The notes under the pieces were generated by a model. It was not told the DNA's origin. It made no database searches and was given only the letters and a program-made list of their open reading frames with translations. Shown piece by piece: positions 1-10,207 of a stretch of DNA of 58,663 nucleotides. Within the stretch, counting starts at the first letter, position 1, and each line of letters starts with the position of its first letter. Source of the stretch: Legionella sp. (lineage in GTDB: Bacteria > Pseudomonadota > Gammaproteobacteria > Legionellales > Legionellaceae); the NCBI GenBank assembly GCA_013697625.1, contig JACCWN010000056.1, positions 1-58,663 of the forward strand. Reading direction: 5' to 3'. The translations under genes and the position numbers were made by a program.

Positions 1-94
1 CAAATACTCTGGTAAGTATGGTTATATCCTTACCGAGTTAACGAAGCCCCAGAGGGAAATCTTGGAATGTTTAAATATTGAACCGGCCAAGTAA
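1..94 (+). pseudogene. 3' end of a CDS cut by the window edge
   Basis: Frame 2 is open from the first base to a TAA at 92-94 and encodes about 30 hydrophilic residues ending ILECLNIEPAK. The composition and the ending loosely resemble C-termini of IS4-like transposases, but the piece is too short to assign. The next frame starts only about 30 bp later and lacks a start, which suggests this edge is a junction where a mobile element or rearrangement truncated a gene. That is inference. Confidence 0.3.
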
Positions 95-123
95 AACCTA
101 GCGATAATTTTTCGGGAAATTAG

Positions 124-717
124 GATACCAGTGATTATTGGGCACAAAGGGGTACTGGACCTGTTTATCTACATGATTTTATTGACCATATCCGTGGATT
201 TCATCAAAATCCATCTTCTAGTTTGCTATTCACAAGAAGATATACAGGAAAAAGAACACATAAAGAGTTTCTGGGTGAATATTTTAATTTCCATGACACA
301 GAATATATAAAAATACGATTAGCACAAGTAGCAATTAGAATTTTATCTAAAATGACTTTTCATGAAAATACATTTGAGGGATGGATAAAGTCAGCCACAG
401 TAAAAACTGAAATATTGCCAACTTGTACCAATGATTTAATGAAACAATTCAATAAAATACATTGGGGAAAGATGGTTACAAGAAAAACCTTTTTTGGATT
501 TGAGCGCTCTCAAAGTTTATATGACTATGTCAACACCATGAAAACCACCAATAAGGAAAAATACATCGCAATATGTAGCGCTTCCAACGAAGATGGACTT
601 AAACAAGCCATAGGCAAACATCGCTATGGATTTTTCGGGAAGACCCGGGGCCTTCAATTTTTTGAAGAGGTTATCGACCAATCAATGCAAGCAACAAGGC
701 TTGCTGAACCTCTTTGA
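124..717 (+). pseudogene. 5'-truncated unknown ORF
   Basis: The frame is open from 124, just after a TAG, to a TGA at 715-717. It has no ATG and no convincing ribosome site; the first usable start is a TTG at 223, which would give 164 residues. Sequence upstream of that TTG (IDHIRGFHQNPSSS and preceding) reads as ordinary protein, so the original gene probably began further left and lost its 5' end. The product is basic, rich in Lys, Thr and Phe, and has no signal peptide or membrane segment that I can see. I do not recognise a family. It may be the remnant of an accessory protein truncated by the event at the left edge. Confidence 0.4.
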
Positions 718-878
718 GGGTTGGTATTCTTGGCAGCAATTGGCAGCCAACCTTGACAAGTGTGTTTCCATTTATAATTGTTAAGGTTGATCCGCAATTA
801 AGAGCTAGGCACAAAAGTGTGAGCATTAATAGTGAAGAGCTGACTTACAAAAACAAAGAATAGAATAAGGAAATTAAG

Positions 879-1757
879 GTGACACTCGACACTCCATCGG
901 AAAGAGCTGCTCGTCGAGACAAACGTGAGGCACGCAGACAAAAACAAAGGGAAGCGAATGTCGGGCGGGCGAAAAAGATGCATGCTGCTCGTAAGATTGC
1001 ATCACCAGTGGCAGGTCTTGCGCCTGAATTACCAGCCATCAACGTCGGATGTTCCGGTTGGTTCTACTGGCACTGGAAAGGTATATTCTACCCTGAGGAT
1101 ATGTCCACCTCTCTTTGGTTTAAGCACTACAGCGATACTTTTGAAACTGTGGAATTAAATGCCCCTTTTTATTCCTGGCCCACGCTTGCAAATGTGGCAA
1201 TTTGGCAAAGGCAGGCTGCTAACACAGCTTTTATTTATACTGTAAAAGTGTGTGAGCTGATAACCCATATAAAGCGTTTTACTGGTACAAAAACCCTGGT
1301 ACAAGACTTTGGTCATATTGCAGATGTGTTGCACTCACGCATGGGTTGCTTTCTTTTTCAGTTACCTCCCAGCTTCCATTATTCCCCTATCAGCTTGCGC
1401 AGTATTGTCAGTCAATTAGATAGGCGAAGACGTAATGTTGTTGAATTCCGACATTCAAGCTGGTGGAATGAAGAGGTTTATGCAGCATTTCGTGAAGCGG
1501 GTATCATTTTTTGTTCTAGCAGCGGTCCGCGTTTGCCTGATGAATTGATTACTACAACAGATGAAGTATATATTCGCTTTCATGGTAAAGAAAAGTGGTA
1601 TTTATATGATTACAGCGATGAAGAACTGGCGGTCTGGGCAGATCGAATTTCCAGAAGTGGTGCAAAAAGGATTTGGGCATATTTTAATAATGACCGAAAT
1701 GGACATGCCATTCAAAATGCAAAAACCTTTATAAAGATCCTTAACAAAGTTCTATAA
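879..1757 (+). CDS. DUF72 (YecE-like) family protein
   Basis: This 292-residue protein starts at GTG, with AAGGAA about 7 bases upstream. After a highly basic first 40 residues (many Arg and Lys), the DUF72/YecE fold begins at INVGCSGWFYWHWKG. Family hallmarks follow: the FYPE segment, ETVELNAPFYSWP, the FQLPPSF loop, VVEFRHSSWW, VYIRFHGK and a late WAYFNND. DUF72 proteins are TIM-barrel-like and have no settled biochemical role; some sit near DNA-repair or radical-SAM genes. The basic N-terminal extension is longer than in typical members (about 245-270 residues). It stands alone, facing the minus-strand pyrD-lpxK operon, with a MITE-like end just downstream. Family assignment is firm; function is unknown. 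Confidence 0.85.
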   Translation: MTLDTPSERAARRDKREARRQKQREANVGRAKKMHAARKIASPVAGLAPELPAINVGCSGWFYWHWKGIFYPEDMSTSLWFKHYSDTFETVELNAPFYSWPTLANVAIWQRQAANTAFIYTVKVCELITHIKRFTGTKTLVQDFGHIADVLHSRMGCFLFQLPPSFHYSPISLRSIVSQLDRRRRNVVEFRHSSWWNEEVYAAFREAGIIFCSSSGPRLPDELITTTDEVYIRFHGKEKWYLYDYSDEELAVWADRISRSGAKRIWAYFNNDRNGHAIQNAKTFIKILNKVL

Positions 1758-1787
1758 GTTGTTAAAACAATTCATCGGCGACGCTTA

Positions 1788-1806
1788 ACTGCCATTAAGT
1801 TAAGGT
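1788..1806. repeat. Solo end of MITE-like family C
   Basis: The sequence ACTGCCATTAAGTTAAGGT matches the left terminus of the family C element at 38318-38450 and, less exactly, the one at 22231-22306. No partner inverted end was found nearby, so this is probably a solo relic. It lies between the convergent DUF72 gene and the exported-protein gene at 1816. Confidence 0.5.
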
Positions 1807-1815
1807 GAGTAAAAC

Positions 1816-2721
1816 CTAAACAAAGGGGAGAAAAGATTGTTCTTCCACAAAACAAAACCCTAGAGGAAATTTACTCGAAAATCCAGCCAATGTGGGTGTA
1901 GAGTGATCCTCGCTTTTAAGGGTGTTAACTAATTTCATATCTACTCTTGGAAAACCTACATGTAATAAACATTCGTCATTGGCCAAAGATTTTATTGAGA
2001 TACCCTTGGACATCTTCAACTTGACACCAGCTGCATCACGCCAACCAGCTACGCCATTTTTGTCGGTGATTGGCTCTTTGAGGTTCGCCGCATAAAACCC
2101 ATTGTCATTATTTAAACGACAAAAAGTAGTGCTGATGGCAGGCCCTTCTTTTTGTGCTTTGGTTAACCAAACCCGTGCAAACCAGGCTTTATTGCCGATA
2201 ACAAATTGTTCTTTATTGTTTACATCTGTTTTAATATGGCCATTTAATCGGGTGGTTTCTAGCGCTTGTAATTCCACACCCGGTTTAAGTTCTAGGGTTT
2301 CATTGTCTTCATTGTCTTTTTTCAGCATATCGACTTTAAAATTAAATCCTTTCTTCTCCGCAAGTTTGAGACCAAAAATCCAGCTGTCATTGATAGGATT
2401 ATAACGCAAAAAAGATGGGCCAACATGCCAATCAACATTTGTTGTGGCCTCTATGGTTTCTTGACCATCATAAAAGAAGATTAATTTATTGGTTTGTCCA
2501 TCGATTAAAGCTGTTTTGGCGTGAAACACTGAGCCTTGTCTTTGCATTTGAAAAAAATAACCAAAACGCTCACCGCCTTCATTAGTGGCAACGCCTGAAA
2601 AAATCCAACTACCTACTTTCGGTAAGGTTGCATGCACAGGCTGTGTTTCTACATCTGCCTCAGCAAAAACAGCAGTACTCATACATACCATTAATAAAAT
2701 AATACTTCGAAAAAGATTCAT
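1816..2721 (-). CDS. Exported hypothetical protein, possibly lipocalin/AttH-like
   Basis: This 301-residue protein has a clear Sec signal peptide: MNLFR, a hydrophobic core, then cleavage after VFAEA at about residue 21-23. The mature part is predicted to be mostly beta structure. It has short motifs (GSWIFSGVATNEGGERFGYF, WHVGPSFLRYNP, INDSWIFGLKL) reminiscent of the AttH/CrtC-like lipocalin superfamily, in which a paired beta-barrel binds small hydrophobic ligands. That resemblance is tentative. It starts 1 bp after the lpxK stop on the same strand, so it is probably translated from the pyrD-msbA-lpxK transcript. This hints at an envelope or lipid role, but no catalytic residues can be named. 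Confidence 0.6.
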   Translation of the reverse strand: MNLFRSIILLMVCMSTAVFAEADVETQPVHATLPKVGSWIFSGVATNEGGERFGYFFQMQRQGSVFHAKTALIDGQTNKLIFFYDGQETIEATTNVDWHVGPSFLRYNPINDSWIFGLKLAEKKGFNFKVDMLKKDNEDNETLELKPGVELQALETTRLNGHIKTDVNNKEQFVIGNKAWFARVWLTKAQKEGPAISTTFCRLNNDNGFYAANLKEPITDKNGVAGWRDAAGVKLKMSKGISIKSLANDECLLHVGFPRVDMKLVNTLKSEDHSTPTLAGFSSKFPLGFCFVEEQSFLPFV

Positions 2722-2722
2722 A

Positions 2723-3712
2723 TTAGCAATAGCCTAGTAATTGTTCGTGTGACCACAATGCATGCCAAAAGGCATCATTCAATTCAGCTTCTACAGGTAA
2801 ATAATAAAGTTTATCAGACTTAAAGGTAACACATTTAACAGCGTCCTTTTCTGTCATGATAATTGAAGATTGAGTATAATTTAAATCCTTGGGACTAAAC
2901 TGGTAATGATCCGGGTAAGAATATTCTGAATATTTTATACCTAATTGACTCAAAGTAAAATAGAACCGCGCTGGATGACCAATAGCCGCTACTGCTGCAA
3001 CCTCTGACTTGAAAGATTGAAGCTCTACCTTTTCTCCAGTTGACAGCTTGATTATATTACCTGGTTTTAAAGTCATAGAAAAGCCATTCTCCCATAAGCC
3101 TTGGTTTACCACAATCAAATCAACTCGTTTTAACCGTGACTTGGACTCTCTTAAAGGACCAGCCGGCAAACAGTGTCCATTTCCTAGACCCCTTAAGCCA
3201 TCAATCACCGCAATTTCAATCGCTCGACCCATGCGATAATGTTGCAAACCATCATCGCTGATAATTATCTGGCTTTGATGTTTATCTAAAAGATACTGTA
3301 CAGCCTGTGTTCGCCTCAAAGCAATTATCACCGGACATTGTGTCTTCATGGCTAGTAATAAAGGCTCATCTCCTACTTTCAAAGCACAGTCACCTGGTTG
3401 CACCTCATAGGGATAGTTTGAGATCTTAGCCTTGTAACCACGACTGACAATCCCCACTCTTAGACCTTTGGCTTGACAACGCTTAGCCAGCTCAATCACC
3501 AAGGGCGTTTTACCTACACCGCCAGAAGTGATATTACCTACAACTATGATTGGAACATTAAAAGTCTGCTGACAAAAAAGTCGTAAAAACCAACACCTGA
3601 CTTGTACAATGACTTGAAAAATCCAGGCCATGGGACATAAAAGCCATCTAAGGAGCTGAAAACGCCCACCATACCATATTTTTTCCAGGAACAAAGACAA
3701 TGATAAGGACAT
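2723..3712 (-). CDS. lpxK: Tetraacyldisaccharide 4'-kinase
   Basis: LpxK phosphorylates the 4' position of the tetraacyldisaccharide 1-phosphate lipid A precursor at the cytoplasmic face of the inner membrane. The 329-residue protein has the expected membrane-associating N-terminus (hydrophobic to about residue 45), then the P-loop [12 protein letters not shown] at about 58-69, the family motif [18 protein letters not shown] (Walker B-like) and a late MTEKDAVK. Length is typical (about 325). The start overlaps the msbA stop as TGATG, so the two are translationally coupled; msbA-lpxK is a widely conserved pair. The exported protein gene follows after 1 bp. Confidence 0.95.
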   Translation of the reverse strand: MSLSLSLFLEKIWYGGRFQLLRWLLCPMAWIFQVIVQVRCWFLRLFCQQTFNVPIIVVGNITSGGVGKTPLVIELAKRCQAKGLRVGIVSRGYKAKISNYPYEVQPGDCALKVGDEPLLLAMKTQCPVIIALRRTQAVQYLLDKHQSQIIISDDGLQHYRMGRAIEIAVIDGLRGLGNGHCLPAGPLRESKSRLKRVDLIVVNQGLWENGFSMTLKPGNIIKLSTGEKVELQSFKSEVAAVAAIGHPARFYFTLSQLGIKYSEYSYPDHYQFSPKDLNYTQSSIIMTEKDAVKCVTFKSDKLYYLPVEAELNDAFWHALWSHEQLLGYC

Positions 3713-5478
3713 CAGATCAATGCTTCCTCAGGTATCATACCCATTTGTTGGGTTTTATAAAGTTGAGCATAACATCCATTCAAATGAAGTAAGTATGGAT
3801 GGCTGCCCTGCTCAACAATGCGACCTTTTTGAAGGACAATGATCTTATCAGAACGCTGGATAGTGGACAAACGATGTGCAATCACCAAACTGCTGCGATT
3901 GGCCATAACCTGTTCTAAGGCAGACTGAATATAGTACTCCGATTCACTGTCTAAAGCAGAGGTTGCCTCATCTAAAATTAAAATGGGTGCATCTTTTAAA
4001 ATGGCCCGGGCAATGGCTATTCTTTGTCTTTGACCCCCAGATAACAGCACACCATTTTCTCCAACAGGTGTATCGTAGCCCTGGGGTAATTGACTAATAA
4101 ACTCATGAGCATAGGCAGATTTTGCCGCAGCGATTATCTCTTGTCGCGTCGCATGTAATCGACCATAGGCAATATTATTAGCTAAAGTATCATTAAATAG
4201 TGTCACTTGTTGGCTGACTAAAGATATCTGTTGTCTTAAGCTTTGTAGATTCAGTTGATTGATGGGAATTCCATCTAAAGTAATTACCCCTTGATTCAAC
4301 TCATAAAATCTAGGTAATAAACTGGCGATTGTGGTTTTACCACTTCCAGAATGTCCAACCAAAGCAACAGATTGCCCTGCTTCTATAGTAAAACTAAGAT
4401 CTTGCAGTACAGGTTGTCCCTGCCTATAAGCATATGAAACTTTATTATAATGAATTTTACCCACAGCTTTTTGCCTTAAAACCAGCCCTTTGCTTGATTC
4501 GACTGTCTCATCCAAAAGATCAAATACGCTTTCAGCACCTGCCAATCCTCTTTGAATGGTAGCATTTAAGGTAGTCAGGGTTTTCATAGGTCTTATGAGT
4601 TGAAACATTGCCAATATGATGGCTAAAAAAGAGCCTGCTGAAACTACGAGCACGGATGACAACTGAATGGTAGCAAATATAATCAAACATATTCCCAATG
4701 CAATGACTGTTTGTACACCAGTCACATTGATTGATTTACTGACTGCAACTTTCATATCATTTTGTCTAGACACTTCTGTGGCCACATTAAATTTGGCTTT
4801 TTCATAGTCTGCACCACCAAAAATACGCACCACTTTATAACCATCAATGGCCTCACTGGCAATTTCAGTGACTTCACCCATGGTTTTCTGAACCTTATGA
4901 CTGATTCGCCTAACACGTTTGTTGGTCATGCTTACTATGAAACCAAGAAAAGGTGCTATCAATAAAAAAATCAGTGACAATTGCCAACTGATAAGCATCA
5001 TCACCGTGAGCAATCCAATAACCAAACACACATTTTGTACAAAATCGGTCAAGGCATCGGCGCTTACTTGGGCTACTTGCTCGACATCGTATAAGATTTT
5101 GGATAACAATTGACCCGAAGTTGCTTTATCGTAGAAATCTGCTGGTAAATGGACAATATGTGCAAACACTTTTTGTCTTAAAACTTTGACTACAGAACGG
5201 GCAACCCAAGTCATACAATAGGAACCAACTGAGCTGATAAGACCTCTCAGAGTGACCCCTATTAATATGATGAAAGGAATTTTTCTGATAAAAACCTCAT
5301 CAATTTGAATAAAACTTTTATCTAAAAAAGGACGCATTAAATAGGTAAAACCCGCGTCTATACCTGAATAAAGAATATTAGCCAAAATTCCTAACAATAA
5401 AATCAGCCAGAAGGGTTTAACATAAGACAACAAGCGCTTATATAAAAAGAAAGTTTTAACAGAGGTTTTATTCTTCAT
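3712..5478 (-). CDS. msbA: Lipid A export ABC transporter/permease
   Basis: MsbA flips core-lipid A across the inner membrane. The 588-residue protein is a half-transporter: a six-helix transmembrane domain (about 1-320) and a nucleotide-binding domain. The latter has Walker [10 protein letters not shown], the Q-loop region, signature LSGGQRQR, Walker [13 protein letters not shown] and the switch His in IAHRLSTI. Length matches the E. coli protein (582). It lies 50 bp downstream of the GNAT gene and overlaps lpxK by one base. A general type-1 multidrug exporter is the alternative, but the lpxK coupling settles it. Confidence 0.95.
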   Translation of the reverse strand: MKNKTSVKTFFLYKRLLSYVKPFWLILLLGILANILYSGIDAGFTYLMRPFLDKSFIQIDEVFIRKIPFIILIGVTLRGLISSVGSYCMTWVARSVVKVLRQKVFAHIVHLPADFYDKATSGQLLSKILYDVEQVAQVSADALTDFVQNVCLVIGLLTVMMLISWQLSLIFLLIAPFLGFIVSMTNKRVRRISHKVQKTMGEVTEIASEAIDGYKVVRIFGGADYEKAKFNVATEVSRQNDMKVAVSKSINVTGVQTVIALGICLIIFATIQLSSVLVVSAGSFLAIILAMFQLIRPMKTLTTLNATIQRGLAGAESVFDLLDETVESSKGLVLRQKAVGKIHYNKVSYAYRQGQPVLQDLSFTIEAGQSVALVGHSGSGKTTIASLLPRFYELNQGVITLDGIPINQLNLQSLRQQISLVSQQVTLFNDTLANNIAYGRLHATRQEIIAAAKSAYAHEFISQLPQGYDTPVGENGVLLSGGQRQRIAIARAILKDAPILILDEATSALDSESEYYIQSALEQVMANRSSLVIAHRLSTIQRSDKIIVLQKGRIVEQGSHPYLLHLNGCYAQLYKTQQMGMIPEEALI

Positions 5479-5528
5479 TCGCTTAAAATTCAGTCACAAT
5501 AAGGTTTTCAATTGTAACTTGTATTGAC

Positions 5529-6314
5529 CTAAAGCGCCAATCTTGTGAGCTTGATACGGGTATAGGCACAACGAAAACCAACCTTCTGGCCATTGAGCTC
5601 TGAAATACTGCCAGGTTCAGTGGTTACCATGGCCAATTTTAACCCTCGTTGTTTTGCATAATTTAAACGTGTAATCAACAGTTTTTTCTGCAAGCCCAGA
5701 TTTCTATATTCAGGTAAGGTGCTGGTCACTGCCAGATCGCACATTGGGTGATGCAAGGCCAGGGTCGCACCAGCAATCAGTGACTTTTTATCGAATACAC
5801 CAAATACCAGTATGTTTTTAGCTTGAGCATATTGAACAAATTGTTCTTGGGCTGGTGGGTAATCAAATCCAATGGCAATTGTCATTGCCCAATCCTCAAT
5901 TTCGTCTGCCTTTAATTCACGAATAACAAACCCACCACTTAATAGTGGAACCGGATCAAATTGTAACAAATCTAAAGTACAAACATTATTCAGCTCGGTG
6001 ATACTATATCCATTTTCACTTAAAAAGATGGCCAAATCATTCCCGGTATAGGGACAAAATTCTATGTCCACTCGGTTATGTTTGACTGTTTTATAAAATT
6101 GTTCTATTTTATTAAGTTCGCTAGCATATTGCTGTGGTTTTAAATCAAAACCCCATCCAACGACTTGGGATAAATAAGAATCAACTCCTGAAAAACAAGC
6201 GGCTCCCGTACTTAGTTCTAAGAATTGTCCGTGACCATACCGTTTAGTGACTTCTATATGACTTTGTTTGATACATGATTCTAATTGCTGAGCAATGGCT
6301 TTGGTAATGAACAT
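5529..6314 (-). CDS. GNAT-family N-acetyltransferase
   Basis: The 261-residue protein has an N-terminal half without recognisable motifs and a C-terminal GNAT fold at about 130-255. The acetyl-CoA-binding loop is visible as STLPEYRNLGLQKKLL (the R/Q-x-x-G-x-A/L region), preceded by the beta strand LIAGATLALHH. The substrate cannot be predicted; members of this two-part layout modify small amines or protein N-termini. It starts 1 bp before the pyrD stop region and lies 50 bp upstream of msbA, so it is probably co-transcribed with both. Such an insertion between pyrD and msbA is not part of the usual conserved order. Confidence 0.75.
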   Translation of the reverse strand: MFITKAIAQQLESCIKQSHIEVTKRYGHGQFLELSTGAACFSGVDSYLSQVVGWGFDLKPQQYASELNKIEQFYKTVKHNRVDIEFCPYTGNDLAIFLSENGYSITELNNVCTLDLLQFDPVPLLSGGFVIRELKADEIEDWAMTIAIGFDYPPAQEQFVQYAQAKNILVFGVFDKKSLIAGATLALHHPMCDLAVTSTLPEYRNLGLQKKLLITRLNYAKQRGLKLAMVTTEPGSISELNGQKVGFRCAYTRIKLTRLAL

Positions 6315-6315
6315 A

Positions 6316-7311
6316 CTATGTTAGACCTTCTACTAAATCATAAACCAAACCAGGACCTTGATATATCAAGCCGCTGTAGACCTGTAATAAGTCAGCACCT
6401 GCGGCTATTTTCCTACGCGCACTCAGGACATTTGAAAGGCCTCCCGCACCAATCAAAGTCACCGTATTCCCTACATACATTTTTAATAAAGCCAAACATC
6501 TTGTTGATAAATCCTCCAAAGGTGCACCACTTAAGCCACCCACCTCATCTAGAGCTTGATTGAGCGATAGTCCAACTCGGGAGCTGGTTGTATTGGTGGC
6601 AATTATCCCTTCCACACCATGGGTTACAATAATATCCGCCATTTGTTTGAAAATCTCATCCGTTTCATCTGGGGATATCTTCACAACCAAGGGCACCTGC
6701 CGCTGATATTGTTGAGCCAATGCACTTTGTAAGTTTTTTAATTGCAATAATAGGGTTCCAAAATATTCTTTTTGTTGTAATTGGCGCAGCTCTGGTGTGT
6801 TTGGAGAGGAAATATTGATTGTTATATATGAGGCATATTCATACACTTTTGTCATGCAATACAAATAATCTTCTGCCGCTTTGTTTAAAGATGTATCTTT
6901 ATTTTTACCAATATTGATACCTAAGATGCCACGATAAGTGGATTTTTTAACATTAGCAACCAAGGCATTCACACCTTTATTATTAAATCCCATGCGATTG
7001 ATGATGGCTTGATGTTGTGGCAAACGAAATAGGCGCGGGCGTACATTGCCTTCTTGAGCCTTAGGCGTCACTGTTCCTAATTCAATAAATGAAAACCCAA
7101 GTTTTGATAAGGCATCCAAATGATCCCCATTTTTATCCAAGCCTGCAGCCAAACCCACCGGATGAGGAAAGGTTATTCCCATCGCATCAACTGGCTGAGG
7201 GTTTGGCTGTTTAAAACAAATCTTTGGGATGTACTGTAAGGCAGATAAAGTCAGAGTATGGGCAGTTTCTGGCTCCAAGCGAAACAATAGTGGTCTTACT
7301 AAGGAATACAT
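6316..7311 (-). CDS. pyrD: Dihydroorotate dehydrogenase (quinone), class 2
   Basis: PyrD oxidises dihydroorotate to orotate in pyrimidine synthesis and passes electrons through FMN to membrane quinones. The protein shows the class 2 N-terminal amphipathic helix ([18 protein letters not shown]), [22 protein letters not shown], the substrate/catalytic-Ser motif [30 protein letters not shown] and the phosphate-binding IGAGG. I prefer the ATG at 7311 over the one at 7317, because it aligns with the usual MYxxxR start and has GGA about 6 bases upstream. It heads the minus-strand operon pyrD-GNAT-msbA-lpxK and is divergent from the leucine-degradation genes. Confidence 0.95.
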   Translation of the reverse strand: MYSLVRPLLFRLEPETAHTLTLSALQYIPKICFKQPNPQPVDAMGITFPHPVGLAAGLDKNGDHLDALSKLGFSFIELGTVTPKAQEGNVRPRLFRLPQHQAIINRMGFNNKGVNALVANVKKSTYRGILGINIGKNKDTSLNKAAEDYLYCMTKVYEYASYITINISSPNTPELRQLQQKEYFGTLLLQLKNLQSALAQQYQRQVPLVVKISPDETDEIFKQMADIIVTHGVEGIIATNTTSSRVGLSLNQALDEVGGLSGAPLEDLSTRCLALLKMYVGNTVTLIGAGGLSNVLSARRKIAAGADLLQVYSGLIYQGPGLVYDLVEGLT

Positions 7312-7461
7312 ACACATCCAAAATCGAAAGGGTTATCAAAAATTTCATGAGAACAAATTCTGCTCCGTTTATTACATTTTATCAATCAGTACTTCAGAGT
7401 AAATTAAACTCGCTAATTTCAATTGTCTCATCTAGCTCTTAAGTTTTTTATGAAATTCTGG

Positions 7462-7489
7462 TTACAACTTTACTTCTATGGGGTATAGT
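7462..7489 (+). promoter_or_regulatory. Candidate sigma-70 promoter of the leucine-degradation operon
   Basis: TTACAA at 7462-7467 and TATAGT at 7484-7489 are separated by 16 bp. This would start transcription near 7496, about 27 nt before the preferred ATG at 7523. It lies in the 200-bp divergent region between pyrD and the acyl-CoA dehydrogenase. The prediction rests only on sequence match. Confidence 0.45.
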
Positions 7490-7522
7490 CTAATTCATTA
7501 AATTCCTACCTTGGACAGCTCC

Positions 7523-8683
7523 ATGTTTACAGGATTAAACCACCAATTGGGTGAGACTTATGAGGCCTTAAGAGACAGTGTCTATCAATTTGCCCAGGCA
7601 GAAATTGCGCCTTTGGCTTCGAAACTTGATGTTGAGAATGCATTTCCAAATTTTTTATGGCGAAAACTTGGTGATATGGGCCTGTTGGGCATCACTGTAA
7701 GTGAAGAATACGGTGGTGCTAACATGGGCTATCTTGCCCATGCAATTGCTATGGAAGAGATCTCACGAGCCTGTGCATCGGTTGGCTTGAGCTATGGCGC
7801 CCATTCCAACTTATGTGTCAATCAAATTTATTTAAATGGCAATCCTTCCCAAAAACAATCTTACTTACCCAAATTAGTCAGCGGTGAATATGTAGGCGCC
7901 TTGGCCATGAGTGAATCGAATTCAGGTTCGGATATTATCAGCATGCAATTACAAGCCCGCGCTTGTAATGACCATTATGTGCTAAACGGTACCAAAATGT
8001 GGATAACCAATGGGCCTGATGCCGATGTGTTGGTTGTTTATGCCAAAACGGACAAAGATGCAGGTAGCAAAGGGATTACGGCTTTTATTATTGAAAAAAA
8101 CATGCCTGGATTTAAAACGGCTCAAAAGTTAGACAAACTTGGTATGCGAGGGTCAAATACTTGCGAGTTGGTATTTGAAAATTGTAAGGTCCCATCGGAA
8201 AATATTTTAGGTGAGCTCAATTTAGGCAGTAAGGTGCTTATGAGTGGTTTAGATTATGAGCGTACTATTTTAGCTGCGGGTCCCGTAGGCATCATGCAAG
8301 CCTGTTTGGACGTTGTATTACCTTATGTACATGAGCGCAAACAATTTAATCAGGCCATTGGAGAATTTCAATTTATTCAGGGTAAGTTGGCCGATATGTA
8401 TGCACAGCTCAGTGCCAGTCGTTCTTATTTATACGCCGTAGCGAAAGCTTGTGATGAAAAATATGTCAGCCGCAAAGATGCAGCAGCGGTGATTTTGTAC
8501 ACTGCAGAATCTGCAACACAAATGGCCCTCCAAGCCATCCAAATATTAGGCGGTAATGGGTATATCAACGAATATCCTACTGGACGGCTACTACGGGATG
8601 CAAAATTATATGAAATTGGCGCAGGTACTTCTGAAATCAGAAGGATGCTCATTGGTCGTGAACTTTTCAAAGAAACAGCTTAG
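7523..8683 (+). CDS. ivd: Isovaleryl-CoA dehydrogenase
   Basis: This FAD flavoprotein oxidises isovaleryl-CoA to 3-methylcrotonyl-CoA in leucine breakdown. The acyl-CoA dehydrogenase signatures are present: [13 protein letters not shown] and the C-terminal [20 protein letters not shown] with [11 protein letters not shown]. The catalytic Glu is in [13 protein letters not shown], the position used by isovaleryl-CoA dehydrogenases (human Glu254) rather than by short- or medium-chain enzymes. An in-frame TTG at 7511 would add four residues, but GGA before the ATG at 7523 makes 386 residues likelier. It is first in a tightly packed operon with the other leucine-degradation enzymes, which supports the substrate call. 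Confidence 0.93.
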   Translation: MFTGLNHQLGETYEALRDSVYQFAQAEIAPLASKLDVENAFPNFLWRKLGDMGLLGITVSEEYGGANMGYLAHAIAMEEISRACASVGLSYGAHSNLCVNQIYLNGNPSQKQSYLPKLVSGEYVGALAMSESNSGSDIISMQLQARACNDHYVLNGTKMWITNGPDADVLVVYAKTDKDAGSKGITAFIIEKNMPGFKTAQKLDKLGMRGSNTCELVFENCKVPSENILGELNLGSKVLMSGLDYERTILAAGPVGIMQACLDVVLPYVHERKQFNQAIGEFQFIQGKLADMYAQLSASRSYLYAVAKACDEKYVSRKDAAAVILYTAESATQMALQAIQILGGNGYINEYPTGRLLRDAKLYEIGAGTSEIRRMLIGRELFKETA

Positions 8684-8688
8684 GAGTT

Positions 8689-9876
8689 ATGATGGAAGAT
8701 CATGAGATCGTCATTGTTGCTGCAAAAAGAACCCCAACTGGCTCTTTTTTAGGCGGTCTGTCAACATTAACAGCTCCGCAATTAGGTGCAGTCGCACACA
8801 AAGCAGCTTTGGAACAAGCTGGTATCAACCCAGATGAGTTAGATGAGGTCATCAGTGGCTGCGTACTCTCAGCAGGCATTGGTCAAGCACCTGCAAGGCA
8901 GGCTGCTATTTTAGCAGGCATTCCTGAGTCAATTGGTGCCACCACTGTTAATAAAGTCTGTGGTTCGGGTATGAAATCTCTCATGTTCGCTCATGATTTA
9001 ATCAAAGCAGGTTCAGCTAACATTATTTTGGCAAGCGGCATGGAAAGCATGAGTAATGCCCCTTATCTGCTTTCAAAAGCTCGAGGTGGCTTTAGGATAG
9101 GCCATGGGGAATTAAAAGATCACCTTTTTTTAGATGGATTAGAGGACGCCTATGAAAAGGGCAAGCTTATGGGCTTATTCGCTGAAACAACGGCACAAGT
9201 GTATCAATTTTCAAGACAAGCCCAAGATACCTATGCCAAAGCTTCCATGACAAAAGCACTAAAGGCCATACAAGAGGGTACTTTCATTGAGGAAATTGCA
9301 CCTGTTTCTATTTCAACAAAACAAGGTGAGGTTATAATGTCACAAGATGAAGGTCCAGATTCTGCAAAAATAACCAAGATACCACATTTAAAACCGGCAT
9401 TTAAAGAAGATGGTACTGTGACTGCTGCCAATTCAAGCTCTATTTCTGATGGGGCTGCCAGTATAATCCTCATGTCCGCAGGGGAGGCTAAACAGCGTGG
9501 TTTAAAACCCTTGGCTAAAATCGTAGCGCATGCAAGTCATGCAGCAGCCCCAGAATGGTTTACTACAGCGCCTATAGAAGCCATTCGCAAGGTGCTAATG
9601 AAAGCCTCTTGGCAATTAAATGAAGTAGACTTATATGAAATCAACGAAGCTTTTGCAGTGGTAGCCATGGCTGCAATTACAGATCTTAATTTAAATCCAG
9701 AACAGGTTAATATTCATGGCGGTGCTTGTGCCTTGGGGCATCCTATAGGTGCCTCAGGCGTTCGTATTTTGGTAACGCTACTCTACGCCCTAAAAAAACT
9801 TGGAAAAAAACGCGGCATAGCTTCCCTGTGTATTGGTGGTGGAGAAGCAACCGCTGTAGCAATTGAGATGTTTTAA
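8689..9876 (+). CDS. atoB: Acetyl-CoA C-acetyltransferase (thiolase)
   Basis: The 395-residue thiolase has the acyl-accepting Cys91 in NKVCGSGMKS, the second active-site region GGACALGHPIGASG with the catalytic His, and the final Cys in IASLCIGGGEA. The length suits degradative/biosynthetic acetyl-CoA acetyltransferases. In this operon it would cleave acetoacetyl-CoA, made by the acetoacetyl-CoA synthetase downstream, into two acetyl-CoA. AGGAG lies just ahead of two adjacent ATG codons (8689 and 8692), and the gap from the dehydrogenase stop is only 5 bp. A role in PHB or ketone-body synthesis is possible, but phaB or phaC are not nearby. Confidence 0.92.
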   Translation: MMEDHEIVIVAAKRTPTGSFLGGLSTLTAPQLGAVAHKAALEQAGINPDELDEVISGCVLSAGIGQAPARQAAILAGIPESIGATTVNKVCGSGMKSLMFAHDLIKAGSANIILASGMESMSNAPYLLSKARGGFRIGHGELKDHLFLDGLEDAYEKGKLMGLFAETTAQVYQFSRQAQDTYAKASMTKALKAIQEGTFIEEIAPVSISTKQGEVIMSQDEGPDSAKITKIPHLKPAFKEDGTVTAANSSSISDGAASIILMSAGEAKQRGLKPLAKIVAHASHAAAPEWFTTAPIEAIRKVLMKASWQLNEVDLYEINEAFAVVAMAAITDLNLNPEQVNIHGGACALGHPIGASGVRILVTLLYALKKLGKKRGIASLCIGGGEATAVAIEMF

Positions 9877-9888
9877 CAAAGGATATAC

Positions 9889-10203
9889 ATGCTTCGACAT
9901 TTTTCAATCTATTTGATACTCAGTATTTTGATAGTTATATTTGCAAAATATGCTCATTTTGCAGTGGTTTATATTGGCTTTTTGGTGAAGTTTATCCAGG
10001 TCAAATTAGAGCCCATATTCAATCAAACAGGCTGGGGCCTGGTTGTAAGAAATATTTTAGTATTGGTGGGTTTACCATTGATTCTTGCAGCAATTCCAGC
10101 ACTTTGTTATCGGTTGATCCAAGGTCGAGAGATGCCACATTTTCTTATGCTTACCTGGATATTGTGGCTAATCATTGTTTTTAGCAATATTTTAGTACGG
10201 TGA
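9889..10203 (+). CDS. Small integral membrane protein in the leucine-degradation operon
   Basis: The 104-residue protein has three strongly hydrophobic segments: about residues 5-32, 53-76 and 84-102. The loop between the first two carries [12 protein letters not shown] and the loop before the third carries QGREMPHF. I recognise no family. It begins 12 bp after the thiolase and ends 4 bp before the carboxylase beta subunit, so it is co-transcribed with the pathway. A role in anchoring or in import of a substrate is conceivable but unsupported. The codon use resembles its neighbours. Confidence 0.7.
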   Translation: MLRHFSIYLILSILIVIFAKYAHFAVVYIGFLVKFIQVKLEPIFNQTGWGLVVRNILVLVGLPLILAAIPALCYRLIQGREMPHFLMLTWILWLIIVFSNILVR

Positions 10204-10207
10204 TCTC

